DNA of 64,000 nucleotides from Metaphire vulgaris (Eukaryota; Annelida; Clitellata; Crassiclitellata; Megascolecidae): NCBI GenBank assembly GCA_018105865.1, contig CM030856.1, positions 6,546,220 to 6,610,219 of the forward strand, read 5' to 3'. Shown piece by piece: positions 1 to 32,164 of this stretch (position 1 is its first letter; each line of letters starts with the position of its first letter). The notes under the pieces were generated by a model. It saw only the letters and a program-made list of their open reading frames with translations, ran no database searches and was not told where the DNA came from. The position numbers and the translations under genes were made by a program.

Positions 1-293
1 GAATCAGGCAGTGGGTCACAAGCGGCCCACAGTTTGCCCACCCCGTACTATGCTATGCAATGGAAATGCCTAGCAAAAAAGCGCTGCAGTTCAATTTTAA
101 ACTATCATAGGTTTGACAGTACGCATGCCATGAAATGGGCATGCACAGTATAAAAAAAATAGTGCCACAGTCAAAAGGTCAAGCATTTATTTATTTAATC
201 ACTGACTAGAGCAGAACTATATGTCAAACCACAACATAAAATACATAAATTCTTTTTAAAAACAGATCATATGGAAAATAGATGCTAGTTTAC
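1..293. other. UBR4 intron, left edge
   Basis: Follows the GT donor at 293-292 of the last visible UBR4 exon. I see no further exon, RNA gene or complete repeat before the window edge. Confidence 0.6.
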
Positions 294-20530
<20,237 letters not shown>

Positions 20531-20930
20531 CTTGCCATCGCTTTCTCTATCTCTGCGCAACTGATTACGCGACAGTCACCGTGCTGCCGCTGTGATTTGG
20601 TTTTTAAACATAGACCTCGCGGAAACACGTCGAAACGTTACGATCTACAGTTCTACGCCCTTCCAGCTAGTTACTAAACCTCTGACCCTACATACGTTCC
20701 GAACTTTAAATATGCAACTTATGTGGTGTTCTATTTTGATCACAGAGATAGAATCCGCTAGAGAGGCACGCTGGCGAAACGGGACCGGGTCCCGCTGGAG
20801 TCTTAAGGTCGACTCCGTCTTACTCGCTAGAAGGCGGTGGTAAAAATGATGAGCAGCGCTAAGCTGAGAGGTAAAACGTGGGTTTGGGGCTAATATTTCT
20901 ACAAAATGTACGTGGTGTAAAAAAAAGACT
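20531..20930 (-). promoter_or_regulatory. CpG-rich region 5' of UBR4
   Basis: The sequence around and upstream of the UBR4 ATG has many CG dinucleotides, unlike the AT-rich introns, and has no TATA box. That fits a CpG-type promoter and first exon. The transcription start cannot be placed from sequence alone. No other gene is seen on either strand here. Confidence 0.45.
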
Positions 20931-20932
20931 TG

Positions 20933-21118
20933 ACCTCGAGGCCGATGCCTTGGCCTGAGGCGCCTCATGCCAAGTGACGCTGGCCTTGGCCTCGGCCTTG
21001 GCCTCGGATACAAGTCCAATGCCTTTTATTGGCCTCGACCTGCTGGCCTTGGCCTTGGCCTGGCCTCGAAAGTCCTCGGCCTTGGCCTGGCCTCGGGATA
21101 CAAGTCCTCGGCCTTGTT
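20933..21118. repeat. GGCCTT/GGCCTC-rich array
   Basis: Irregular repeats of GGCCTTGGCC and GGCCTCG, including GGGATACAAGTCC. The composition is shared with 22,348-22,490. Long frames on both strands (PRPRPRP, LALALA) result from the repeat. Confidence 0.8.
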
Positions 21119-22347
21119 GATGTCAAGCCCTCACACCATGGATTAAACAAGAAAATCGCGCATTCAAAATGTTGGAACAATAATATCTGAACAAAACGTC
21201 TCTGTTCAATTAAAACATCAAACCCTGAGAATTCCTGCTAGCTCTAGTAGCTTGTAATTATGTTGCTTGCATTGACAAGGCTGCCATTGTTTGAAGCGAA
21301 CATTGCCTCAGGGATTGAAGTAGGCATTTGGACCAGATAATTGGGTTTCTTGCTAATAAAAGTATTAAAAGGCTTGAACCTAAATGGATATATGACGTCT
21401 ATTTTAGAGCAGTTCTAGACAGGCGGCCTTCACAGGGGGCCGGGGGGTCTCTAAAGTATAACAGAGACACCTGCGAGGCTGCATCTGCTTAGGCTAAGGA
21501 GGTTGTAGACTGATCGCACTTGGAAAAGAAACCCTGCCGTAGTGACAGCAATCTCTGCTGTAGGCCTACCTTTGCTATTAAAGTTTGTAAGTAAAAATAC
21601 GAAAAAAAAGAATATGGCCACAAATGAGCGTTTTTGAAGTTTGCTTTCACCGATTTCAAAATAATAAATGAAAGAAAGTGGTCCGAAAAATGCAAGCATT
21701 GTCGCGAAATAATAAGTGAAACTCGAGGAACTTCAAGTGGGTTCAAGAAACATCTGGATAGAAAACACGAGACTGGCAAACAGCTACAAAACATCAATGG
21801 TATCTTAATTTTATTTTTAAAACATGGTTGGTAGTAGGTACTGGACCTTACTGCCATGGACGCAATCCAAATGAGCCAGGGCACCCGGCGATAATTCGGG
21901 TAGGGCCCAGCACTTGTTTGGCCCTCAAAATTTCAATATTTTGACGTTTAATCTGCCCAAATCAGTGTTGGCCCTGATTAGTGCGCGATTTGCAGGGAAG
22001 GGGGATTTTACCCCACTGTCCATGTACATCCCTTCCACTGAGGTGGCTACTGCAGGCCATTTTAAGGTCTTCGTAGGCCTTGACTCTCATATTCGTGGGC
22101 CCTCCTCAAACTTAACCTCCAAGTTGCCAACTACGCAACCAACTGTGGATTAAACTGTAGAGTTTAACACTTCTGCATTATTTCATGACTTCGTGTTTAA
22201 CGGGGGCGTCATTTGGGGGCAGGGGCGTGGCTCCAAGGAAATGAAGAAATAATGTAACAAATAAATAAATAAATGTAAACTGTGCAAAAATTTGTCAAAA
22301 ATTTGGCAAAATGTACCTAAAAATTTGGCCAAAAAACCCAAATATCT

Positions 22348-22490
22348 GCTGGCCTTGGCCTTGGCCTTGGCCTCGGACCTCCTGGCCTTGGCCTTGGCCT
22401 TGGCCTCGGACCTCCTGGCCTTGGCCTTGGCCTTGGCCTCGGACCTCCTGGCCTTGGCCTCGCCTTGGCCTCGACAGTTGTGGCCTCGAC
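22348..22490. repeat. 33-bp tandem array built from GGCCTT
   Basis: GGACCTCCTGGCC recurs at 22375, 22408 and 22441, a 33-bp period made of GGCCTTGGCC steps. Flanked on the left by an A-rich block (CAAAAATTTGTCAAAAATT), related to 36,550-36,700. Confidence 0.85.
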
Positions 22491-22770
22491 TCCAAGTCTG
22501 TGTAAAAGTAAAAAGTGGACCGATCGATGTTTGACATGTAATGTCTCGGTCGGGTGTGTAATAATTTCAATGAAATTTATAGGCTATATAGGGCCTACCT
22601 GGGAATGTTTCTGATGTAATTGCCAAATTTCATGTTGATGTCTTTAGTGTATGCTGAAATATGGCCAAAAAACATTACTCGCGTCTTTGGCACATTAAGA
22701 CATCAAAAGAGTTCCGTTTCGACCTGCAGTATCTAGGCCTACATGTGCAGTCCCGCCTAGAGGGAAGCAG

Positions 22771-23039
22771 CAGTGGCGTAACTAGGGGAGCGGGGGAGCA
22801 CTTTGTTGACAGCCTCCGGGCCCCGGGCGGAGGGGGGCCCCCGAAGAGGGGTCTAAGCTAGGGTTAGGTTAGGGTTAACCCTAACTTAACCTTAACCCTA
22901 GAAATGATGTGCTGACGACCATTTTTGCTCGTCAGGATGAAAAAGGAGGCGATAACGTTTTTGTTTGCTCGTCAGCTCGAAACTCTGGGGCCCCCATGGC
23001 AAAGATGCCCCGGGCCCCAAAAGTCACGCTACGCCACTG
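22771..23039. mobile_element. hAT-like MITE, CAGTGGCGT...ACGCCACTG, with 8-bp TSD
   Basis: Terminal inverted repeats CAGTGGCGTA / TACGCCACTG are flanked by the direct repeat GGAAGCAG (22763-22770 and 23040-23047). An 8-bp duplication and CAG..CTG ends fit the hAT superfamily. The interior holds a head-to-head TTAGGG-like palindrome (22,859-22,902) and two GCTCGTCAG motifs. No transposase. Confidence 0.85.
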
Positions 23040-23327
23040 GGAAGCAGGGAGCACAAATGCCCAGCGACCCGGCGATTTGTAGGGGCCCGGACCTGCAATA
23101 AACTTAGGCTACCTTATACATTATTTAGGGCTATGACTGAATAATCTAACGAACAATATGATCAGTGGTCGAAAAGTCTTGACAAGCAAAAAACGTCATT
23201 CCTTGTTTTATGCTACTTATTTTCCATTTTTATTATCATTGAAATTTGTGGATTTCAAAAACGCTCTCGCTGCATTTCTTTTCTTAAACTTTTCTCATAT
23301 ACCTAAAGACTTGTTCGGGTCCGTGAC

Positions 23328-23518
23328 CAGGGGTGTAGCGACGGGGGAGGGGGTATATCGGTATATATACCACCCCAAAATCAGTCTACCTTAAAGATTT
23401 TTATGTGATTTACATGTGGTTATATGTGGTTTATATGGTTTGTGCGGTTTATAGTTAAGATTTATACCCACCCAAAATATTTATACCCTCCCAAATCAAA
23501 TTTCTGGCTACGCCCCTG
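23328..23518. mobile_element. hAT-like MITE with 8-bp TSD TCCGTGAC
   Basis: Ends CAGGGGTGTAGCG / GGCTACGCCCCTG. Direct repeats TCCGTGAC at 23320-23327 and 23519-23526. The interior closely matches the element at 27,253-27,443 (TATATCGGTATATATACC). Confidence 0.88.
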
Positions 23519-23959
23519 TCCGTGACTGCTTTGTCCGGGCCCCAGGGCCAGGATTGTCCGTCAACGGGCCTAAGTATATAGTACCTTGAATAAAAATGTT
23601 AAGACACATGTAGGCCTAGGCCTAGTCGTTTTAATAGACCATGATTATCCTAGTGGTCAACGAAAAATAATTGTAAAAAGAGATGCCATTAGATATTAAG
23701 AATTGTAAACATAGTCAATGACACTGATAACCGCGACATATTTCTCTCAAAATGACTTAGGATTATTAGACCTACAAGTAGCCTATTGAATTCATTTAAA
23801 CCAGAAGAGGAAGCAGGCTTTTATGGACGCAATTAGCAATCGATGTCGGCAATAGAATCCTTGCAAATCTTCAACATCAAAGAGACGTGTTTCTGAAAAT
23901 ATACAACCTACTCTCAATTCAAAGCGTTTAATTATAAGTTGATCATCAATAATAGTTAA

Positions 23960-24262
23960 TCGGTCTTCTTGGCGTCGTGCGACCGGTTTCCGCCAGAATA
24001 CCGAAACGTCGAGCGCGGTTAGTACTTGGATGGGTGCATAGGCGGATTTTATTAAAGACTAGGATAGGCTTAAGCCTATAACCAACTAATCCCGCCAAAA
24101 TAAAAAAGTTGTTTTTTCCATCAACACCAGGTCTGTCGCGTACTGGATGGCACGCGTGCTGGATGGCAGCCCCAGACCTCCATTCTTACCTACCCAAATA
24201 TTAAACTCTAAATCCGCCTATGGATGGGTGACCATCCCGAGGATGGAGTTGTGGTCCCGGCG
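23960..24262 (+). mobile_element. 5S rRNA-derived SINE split by a MITE
   Basis: The segments GCGCGGTTAGTACTTGGATG (left) and ACCATCCCGAGGATGG (right) are 5S-like. They are interrupted by an element at 24,037-24,222. The flanks match 35,800-36,230, part of a larger duplication. Confidence 0.65.
24037..24222. mobile_element. MITE with CATAGGCGGATTT ends and 8-bp TSD
   Basis: Inverted ends CATAGGCGGATTT / AAATCCGCCTATG. Perfect direct repeats GATGGGTG at 24029-24036 and 24223-24230. Inserted in the 5S-like SINE; the related copy at about 36,033 lacks it. Confidence 0.85.
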
Positions 24263-25459
24263 GCCAACTAAGCCGTTCATCGTTTTGACGTCAATGGTAA
24301 GTAAACAAGTAAGTAAGTAAACACAAAATTTCTATAGCGCTGCCCGTAAGCTTGGCGCAGTGCACCAGCTTATTCACGAGCGCTCTTTTGCAATGGTAGC
24401 AGCGCGAAGCTACGAAGGTAAAAGTGGGTCCAGAGAAAGCAATGGCAAACTACACTAGATTAATGTCATAAGTCACCTGCGTCGCCGCTTGACTAGTAGG
24501 CTTACACGAAGATCAGCGCCGGACCATACGATCGTTCGAGTACGGGACTGTCGTTGCCTTCAATGTGTTCAATTCAATCTGTAGTTTGTAACAAAAAAGA
24601 CCCATTGCTGTTGTTCGGGGCCCGGGGTTCAACCTCAATTTGGGGGGTGTGCTAGGGGGTGCAAAAATATCCCTGCTGCCCCTACACCCCTTCCCAGAGG
24701 TGGTGCTGGCTATCACCAGAAGAGAATGTTAAAACTATTCATTTAAAATTTTAAAGGGGGAAATTCACCTCTTGAAATTAAAACTTGAGCCACTATAGGC
24801 CTAACTGCCTCCGCAAAAATTAGAATTGACAGTATGAATACGGAAGAAATGACAACAAAATCATATTTTTGACTTGTATTTTCCTTTTTCGGGGTTAAGC
24901 ATCGAACCCCCACCACCTCCTCATCCAATTCTCTTCCCGCTGAGCCAAGGAGTCTAGATGAAACACTTGACATTAACACCCCTTGCAATTACGGGACACC
25001 CTCGAACGCAAATTCCTAGGATACAGCCTGCATCTTTTATGAAACAACATCATAAACTCTGAAACACTTGCTAATTTAGCCTAGTTCGAGAAACAATAAT
25101 AATACAATTATAAATTGTTTCAAGTATTTGTTTTAAGCTAACAACTGACTACTGATGCTATTAAGAAGTCACCTGAAGTTCGAATTACCCGTTTAAACGC
25201 GTTTGAGACAATTTGAGAGATCAATCAAAATAATATAACCTTACAATTAAAAGCCATCAATATAAAACGTTTCTATCTACGACACTGAATAGCCAGTAGG
25301 TCCTAAATAGTGTTCTCGATATTTTTATGGAACATTAAGAGTCGTTGCTGTCAATAAAATAAATTAGGCATATACTGTAGTGTATAATAAATGCGGACTA
25401 CTTGATAAGTAATAATATATAAAACCATAATGCGGTGGTTAAAAACACTCGTGACAATC

Positions 25460-25551
25460 TATAAAAGAGACAAACAACGCAGTTTACGGAAAAATTGAAG
25501 ACGCTCTAGAAGACGTCGTTGTCTCTGCTGCAAAATCAAAAGAAAATCAAC
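25460..25551 (+). promoter_or_regulatory. TATA box and conserved leader, copy A
   Basis: TATAAAAG at 25460-25467, 92 bp before the ATG. The leader between them (GCAGTTTACGGAAAA..., then GAAGACGTCGTTGTCTCTGC) is nearly identical in copies A to F. Confidence 0.8.
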
Positions 25552-28500
25552 ATGAAGGTCGTTCTTGTATCGCTTGACGTTGCTGTTGGCGTTCATCGCC
25601 ATCGACTGCAGTGAGTTTTCGGAGGAAGAACAGGGGGACGAGTCTGTTGAAGGAGTGGGTAAGTTGATATCGATATCGCACTCTAAGAATAATCTAAACA
25701 CATAACCTACGCTTTCATGGAGTAACTACAGTGTATTTGTGTTGACGAAAATGAATGACCGCAACAAGAACTCACACAGGGCAAGCGAAGTAAAGTGCCA
25801 AAAAAGAATGGTTATGTTATATTATATATTAACAAGAACGATGGCGCGATGACAACTGATTGATGCAACGCCAGTTTACAGAAGCTAAGCCACAGAGTTC
25901 TATGCAGACAAGAATTGGAGCAAGATGCAAAAATGACATCAGACACCAGTGGCGTAGCCATTGTTTCGAAATGGGGTGCATCGAAGCTTTAACAAATGCG
26001 TAGAAGAAGAAGCCTACATACGCCAAGCCATGACACTCTGAGACTGGGAAGGAAAGAGAACAAACTGTTAGCCTAAATATAATATTAACATAGCTATTAA
26101 TATTAACAACAGGTGGTTGGTAAGGTGAGGATTGTTGTGATGATTATGATGACGATGATGATGATGACGTTGATGATGATAAAATTGTGGGGCAATAAGG
26201 TCATTCAAAGAATGATGAAAGCGTGGTCTCCATTTTAACTTTCAGATGCAGAAAAGGACAAGTCTGTAATCGGCATTCAATAAATAGACCTATGCGTATG
26301 AATATTTAATTCAGCAAAACATGAAAGCAAATAAAATGTGCAGGATAAACTGGAAAACGGTTTTTAACAGGGTTGGAATAAACCTAGGTTTTTAGGTTCA
26401 AGAGATTTTTAAGGTTTTAACGTTCTTTTTAGATTTTTAACACCCATAAATCCTTCTATGTCAACACCCATATTCTTGTCACATATGTGATGATGATCTG
26501 CTGTCTGCAGATGATGTGCTGTCTGCAGAAGGTAAAACAATTCAAATGTCGAGTTTTAAAAACCTAAGAACATAAATTTTGACATTCTCATGTTTTGGCC
26601 CCGTTTTGCAGTCTTGTTTTAAAAAGCAACTAAAAACCTAGGTTTTTAAAACCACATTTTCCAGCCCTGGCTCCTAACAAACCTCCAATTTATTACACTA
26701 CAGATTATCATATAGATTTCGACGATCCTCTTATCTATATTTTTTCTTATTCAGCAACATTTGTAATTAAAATACTCGGCAAAATGAACCGTTTATTAAT
26801 AATTTTTAAAACTGTGCAGACGAAGCTTACAGGAGCTTCCTAGAGTGGAAAGAACAACAGGCACGGAGAATCGAAAACGAACAGAGGGAACTGGATTTTG
26901 ATAATCGTAAGTATGGAGGATTTTAATTTTCTTGTGATTTAGACCTTACAGGTCCTGAGGTATTTTAATTTTCTTGACAATTCTCAGTGATGTGGTAGAC
27001 CTGGTGAAAACCATCCTATTCAAAAAATTGCAGCATAGCCATCAGCATATTCACACAATGAGATTAAGTTACTAATCTAATCTAACCCTATCTTGAACTT
27101 CTATAGCGCCACTTCATAATGCACAGGAGCATCAACCGATGGCACACCAAATCCAAATCATTAAAGACCTAGGTCAAATTTAATGCAGTATAGGACATAT
27201 TTGGCACCCATTAAATTAAAATTGTTGCCACCCCGGCTCGCAGTCTCGTCGCCAGGGCCCAGAGGCGTAGCGACGGGTGGTATATCGGTATATATACCCC
27301 CAAATCAGGTCTACCTTAAAGTTTTTTGTGTGATTTACATTTGGTTATACGTGGTTTATATGGTTTGTGTGGTTTATAGTTAAGATTTATACCCACCCAA
27401 AATATTAATACCCTCCCAGATCAAATTCCTGGCTACGCCCCTGCTCGTCGTGCGGCTGGGATTCGGGGGGCTTCCATCGCACGCTCAGTCTTCCGCTGCC
27501 GACGCTGCCAGACCGGTTGCATTTTGTTTCACGTTCTTCTTCACGACCACTTCGTCGCGGGCAGGTTGCATACTGGAAACGATCGCCCCTCAACCTACTG
27601 AGCCCTGCGATCCACAGTTGGATCGCGACCAACAGTCTAAGAAACAATCTTGGCGATTCTTGTAGAAGCCTACACGTTCTTGGTCGCATGCTTCAATTTT
27701 GGACGGCGTCTCTTCATTCTTGGCAACGTTATACTTGTATTCTGCTCTTTAAGTAAGGGCCACTGCGTCTATCTTCTGCCGGGGCTTCTTGCAACAACTG
27801 CGTCTATATATCTTCTGAAACCGCGGAATTCTTGGTGCCGTGCGCCTTGGTTTCTTAACTGATCTCGCGAATAGCCGGGAGACGGAAACAGAGGATATGT
27901 CTTATGCTTTATGCAATTAAGCTATGCGATTATTTTGTATTTTAGTTTAGCGACTATATAGCATAAAGCGCATTGGTCTATACACGATCGAGCTGTAAAA
28001 TAAAAAAAGTTTGATTTCAGAGAGTCACGAGCTACTATGGTAGAGATCAACTTGAGCAACCACGACTCTGCGAAATTCGCAAATTAAAATTGTATTTTGC
28101 TATTTATAATATAAAATTAGCCCGTTTCTTAAACACCCTATCTGGTGGAAAAATTTGAAGTTACATAAAGAAAATACAAAGCAGGAAAAGTCATTGTCAA
28201 ACAGTTTTGTGAAAAGCGAGTAAACTTTCAAGTAGGCCCTATAGCATTAATATTATTTCTCCGCAAACAGAGAAAAATGGAAATCCATGGTCGCCAACGT
28301 AGCAACACGTGGCACACGAAGAAGAAGGAGGAGGAGGAAGAGGAGGAGGAGAAGAAGAAGAAGAAGAAGAAGCTAGCATTAATTTCATGAAATATACTGT
28401 ATGTCCAAATGTCCAAGGCACTGTGATTGTATGACGTGCTTCTTGCAAATTCAATAGTATTGCTTAAGAAAAGTCAAGAGATTACAAGTGCTAGTTTTAG

Positions 28501-28704
28501 TGTTAAAATAGCAAAGTAGCAACTAAGTCAAAATGGCTGACAAATTGAGATTTACCAATGTAAAAAATGTTGAAAATTATTGCATTCTTTCTAGAACTAG
28601 ATCTGGAAGTAAGAGGATCCGAGGCATGCCATCAAAACTGCCACAAGACGTGCCCGAGAAGACAGCGGGGTTGCCATGCAAGATGCACCACCGCTTGCTC
28701 ATGA
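25552..28704 (+). CDS. Secreted cysteine-rich peptide precursor, copy A (one-base shift in exon 1)
   Basis: Exons 25552-25658, 26820-26906 and 28595-28704, all joined in phase 1. Exon 1 encodes a signal peptide (MKVVLVSL..., AFIAIDC in siblings) and an acidic stretch. Exon 2 (87 nt) encodes an acidic-amphipathic spacer with DEAYRSFLEWKEQQARR. Exon 3 follows a TTCTTTCTAG acceptor, starts LDLEVRG and encodes a basic tail with six cysteines spaced C-x3-C-x3-C-x6-C-x3-C-x3-C before TGA. Expected length is about 100 residues. Relative to the siblings, one extra base in the signal peptide (near 25,576) breaks the frame. The copy is therefore a pseudogene, unless this is a sequence error like those suspected in UBR4. 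The family is not recognised by name. The architecture is that of an antimicrobial or venom-like peptide precursor (inference). Confidence 0.72.
26820..26906 (+). CDS. Copy A exon 2, acidic spacer
   Basis: CTGTGCAG acceptor and CGTAAGTA donor. It reads EAYRSFLEWKEQQARRIENE and ends DFDN, phase 1 in and out. A near twin is exon 2 of copy E at 46297-46383. Confidence 0.78.
27253..27443. mobile_element. hAT-like MITE in copy A intron 2
   Basis: CAG..AGAGGCGTAGCG at the left and GGCTACGCCCCTG at the right. Flanked by CTCGTCGC and CTCGTCGT (27245-27252, 27444-27451), an 8-bp duplication with one mismatch. The interior matches 23,328-23,518. Confidence 0.8.
27444..27890. other. GC-rich intronic block without an identified gene
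   Basis: GC-rich sequence within copy A intron 2, with overlapping open frames on both strands. None resembles a protein family I know, so I do not call a gene. A transposon fragment or an unrelated CpG-rich region is possible. Confidence 0.4.
28262..28372 (+). mobile_element. LINE 3' tail with (GAA/GGA)n
   Basis: EKWKSMVANVATRGTRR followed by a GAAGAAGGAGG microsatellite; same tail type as 5,060-5,300. Confidence 0.55.
28595..28704 (+). CDS. Copy A exon 3, six-cysteine tail
   Basis: The phase-1 frame after CTTTCTAG gives LDLEVRGSEACHQNC and continues through six cysteines to TGA at 28702-28704. The symmetric spacing is shared with copy E. A longer frame from 28,533 (MADKL...) runs across it out of phase and is not favoured. 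Confidence 0.72.
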
Positions 28705-29061
28705 TTTGCTCAAATGATTTTCAGCGAGAAGCTACAGCTGCATTCATTGTCTCTTTGCCTACCAATCAGAAAGCAAAACAGGCAAAGAACAATTCCTTAC
28801 TTAATTAAGGAACAATGAATGATCAACGCAATCGAATGCATTAGCGAACAATCTTGGAAATTAATGAAAACTGATTGCTTAGTAATCGTAGAATTAAATA
28901 ACGTCACGTTGTTAATTTAATATAAAGAACACATAATTATTGGAGCAGCTGAATTTATGTGTTTGTCTTCAATTTTAATTAGGGCCTATGTTTGATATGC
29001 TCTGATAAAGCTGCTCGTTATTTGCCACTGCCATCTGGCGAGTGAAGGCTGAGTCATCTTT

Positions 29062-29135
29062 TCGGCTCCTGCGGGTATCGAACCCGCGCCCCACCACCAT
29101 CTTCGCCCGAGTGCTGTTACCACTCTGCTAACTCT
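29062..29135 (-). mobile_element. tRNA-derived SINE head
   Basis: The minus strand reads TTAGCAGAGTGGTAACAGC (A-box-like), then GCGGGTTCGATACCCGC (B-box-like stem-loop). The adjoining GTGAAGGCTGAGTCA also occurs at about 4,137 and partly at 19,147. Not a functional tRNA: the anticodon arm is not normal and the acceptor does not pair. Confidence 0.6.
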
Positions 29136-29711
29136 CTCCCGTCTCAAGATATGCTGAAACATTCACAAAAAAATGACACGCTTACATCTCCTGCTCACTG
29201 ACAGCCACTTACACAACCATGCAGGACAGACATGCGTTCTGGTGTTCGTTTCCAATGTTGGCTCCTGGAAAGTGAGGGTCAGAAAAGTGGGGGTGGGAAG
29301 GACTGACATTTCCCAAATTTCCCTTTTCACTTTCCGCACTGCCTCTTTAACAAGATCTCCTGTCATACAGTCATACTCAGCTTCTGAATTATGTGTGGAA
29401 AGGTCGTTTTTGCTATGCCAAAGTCTGACTACTGGGTAAAGAAAATAAGGAATCGAGTTTAGATGCGAGAAGTTAGTACAGTGACAGCAACATTGGCTTG
29501 CGATCCGAAGGTCACGGGTTCAATGCCCCCAAAGATCCATAAGGCTGACTCGGCGGAAGCCTGCAATAAATAAGCCCACTTTCTTATCTGGGCAACACGA
29601 CAGGGAGAAGTACTAGTCTGTCATTGCGTGGTTGTTTCTAAAAAACCTCTATTTAAATGTCTAATGGATCGTCTCAAATAAGCGAAGTAATACTAATTAT
29701 TTTATTACGTG

Positions 29712-29713
29712 GG

Positions 29714-29789
<76 letters not shown>
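29712..29789. repeat. (CT)n microsatellite
   Basis: Nearly pure CT dinucleotide run of about 78 bp. Confidence 0.97.
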
Positions 29790-29790
<1 letters not shown>

Positions 29791-31009
29791 ATCTAGATCA
29801 ACCAAGCTCATTTGTATAGGCTAACGACATGTATTTCCATCCATTCAGATATCAAATGACAATAATACCTATTAAAAGATAAATGGAAAAGTTTTGTGTC
29901 AAGCTATTGCCTATTTTAAGAGTTCTATTTCAACTAGTCAACTAGTGCTGGGTTTATTAAATGATACAAAGTTTGTTATGGACTCATTTAATGCGTATGA
30001 GCTTGATTCGAGCATCCACAGGTTTACAATCAAATCTCCAGACACTCTTGCTGAAACGCTTAAAAACCTAATTAAGGTTTTTCCAGTTAAAAGTAATCGT
30101 AGCGGGAGCTGTTCTGAAGTGGAGTAGCCAGGGCTCAGGAATAGGACCGCCATGTACAAGAACACACACACACACACGCACAAACACACGTGAATGTATA
30201 TGCAGTGAATATGAATGCATGTTTACAGTATACATGTATATGTATGTATGCAAGTACGTGTGTATATATAAAAGCCAATTCGAAATAAATATTATTTGCT
30301 CTTTATTTCATAATAACAGGTTGAAGCCATCACATTTACGATTAGTAAGGCAACCGTCAGCGTTAATTATATTACATGCAGTATAATATATATTATTGTT
30401 ATTTTATACAATCATTTACTGTGATCATAGTTTTTAAAGCGAAGAAATATTCGATAATGATATGCATCAAACATATTAAATTAACTTATTAAAAGCTAAC
30501 TGTTTCTTTCCGCTTCAAATCATGTGACACTTTATATCCACTTGCATTTTCTTTTCGAGACTTGTTGCCAAAATTAGCCTTACTACCCTAACCGGTTGTA
30601 ATTAGGAATCCTATTAATAGGATGAGCTCGAGGAAGAGGACGAGGGCGAGGACGATAAGGAGGTCCACGCCATCTTTTTTTCTTTCACATTCAGAGCTGA
30701 AAACAATATAAAATGATAATTTTTGGTCATTTAATTGTAAAAATAATAAAATCATCAAAATGCCTGCTTTGCTGATTCAAAGAAATTTTCGAATGATTTG
30801 CAACGACGCAGTCCTTTTACTCAAGAGACTGAAGTTCAACTCTCGTGAGAAGGAACAGAGTCTATGGCAATCCAAGAATTCAAATTCTAGTGCGAGTGCT
30901 TTCTCCATATCATTCATTATTTGTTAGTATGGTATTGTTTCGTCCATTCTCATTGCTGAGGGTCGGAGGCTATGCAGGTTGACGACAAGGTTCTCCGCGT
31001 GACTGTCTT

Positions 31010-31560
31010 TTGTAGTTCTGATGCAATTGATAATTGGTTGTTTTGTCCATTCCACAATATCATCCGTCCATCGTCAACGAGGCTGGCCTCTCTTCCTCTT
31101 GCCGTTAATTCTGCCATGCGGTATCATCGTACATAGTTTGTCTGCTCGTACTATGTGACCAAAGTATTTCAGTTTCCTAAATTGGATGACTGAGTGTAGA
31201 CCCCTATTTCCCCAAAATCTTCTACGATTAAGACATTTTGTTCTATGTTCTTTCCAGCTGATGGACATCATTCTTCTGAAAGCTGTCATCTCGAAAGCAG
31301 TGATTCTTTTCTGGTCTACCTTCTTTACCGTCCAAGCTTCAGCTCCATACGTTGCAATGGACCAGACCAATGCTTCCATCAGGTGTTTCTTTATCTGCGA
31401 ACTGAGCGACCGATTATACCATATGGTTGTTAGTGTCTTTATGGTTGAACGTCTCCATGCCACCAAGCCTTGCTCTTATTTCAGAGCTGCAGTCATTGTC
31501 CTCTGGCATTAATGAACCAAGATAACGGAAGGTCTCCACTTGTTCATACCATATCATTGA
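31010..31560 (-). mobile_element. LINE reverse-transcriptase C-terminal fragment
   Basis: The minus-strand frame 31466-31074 encodes SIATYGAEAWTVKK, AFRRMMSISWKEH, LKYFGHIVRADKL and KRKRGQPR. This is the standard C-terminal region of invertebrate non-LTR reverse transcriptases. 5' truncated. It sits between copy B exon 2 and its ancestral downstream flank. Confidence 0.85.
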
Positions 31561-32164
31561 CGGAAAATGATGGACCACCTCAATAAATCACTGATAAAAA
31601 AATAATAAATTTATTCAAAGTAAAAATTGGTGACTTTTATTAAAATTAGCCTGTTGAACACGTAAGCGAAATCAGAATTCCTCTAGCACGTAAAATAATT
31701 CTGAGGCAACGCACTTTGCTTTTATAGTACACAGTCACAGTGGCCCATAGCAATTTCAAAAGTAAGCAAACCTCATAAACTGAAATTACCGTCGCCATTG
31801 CGGAATATAGCTTTCCAAGATTGCAAAAACAAAGATTTCTTAAAAACTGGCAGCGGTAAGTAAGTGAAATCTTGTTAACTTCTATAGCGCTTTCAAAAGA
31901 AGCACCGAAGTAGCTCCTTATTCCTATGCGCTTAATCTCAAAATGAAGTAGCTATAGCCAAAGGTGGGGTCATTCATGCCGGGTCATTTAATCAAACGGG
32001 CGAATGGTGGAGCATAACGGATGTCTTTTTGTGATCAGGAGGTGGAATTCCACAAGAAAAATAATTTATTTTGTCTCGGAGCCAAATACACGTACCACGC
32101 AGAACATAATTAAGAGGCAGTTAAAACTTGTTCATTCAACAAGGGTTTATACATCTGTACATAC

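Noticed and set aside
25459..25701. Minus-strand frames antisense to the peptide exons (also 38,579, 45,194, 41,666)
   Set aside because: Antisense shadows; they repeat only because the sense exons are duplicated.
27405..27689. 94-residue GC-rich minus-strand frame
   Set aside because: No recognisable domain, overlaps frames on the other strand, and is not repeated with the peptide unit.
28533..28808. 91-residue open frame starting MADKLRFTNVKN
   Set aside because: The equivalent frames in the paralogous segments (39,940 and 46,750) are broken. The phase-1 frame from the TTCTAG acceptor, giving the cysteine-rich tail, is preserved in all three.
29062..29135. Functional tRNA gene
   Set aside because: B-box-like stem-loop is present, but there is no consistent anticodon arm or acceptor pairing, and adjoining sequence recurs as a dispersed repeat.
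30040..30127. Possible peptide exon DTLAETLKNLIKVFPVKSNR, also at 52,386 as DNLAEALETLLTLFPVQSNR
   Set aside because: Preceded by AG and amphipathic, but the two copies lie in inconsistent orientation relative to the peptide genes and run into GTGGCGTAGCC-type repeat sequence. More likely a dispersed repeat.
30600..30700. Possible last exon of copy B on the minus strand
   Set aside because: There is a good acceptor, but the in-phase product is serine-rich low complexity with no cysteines and no homologue in the window.
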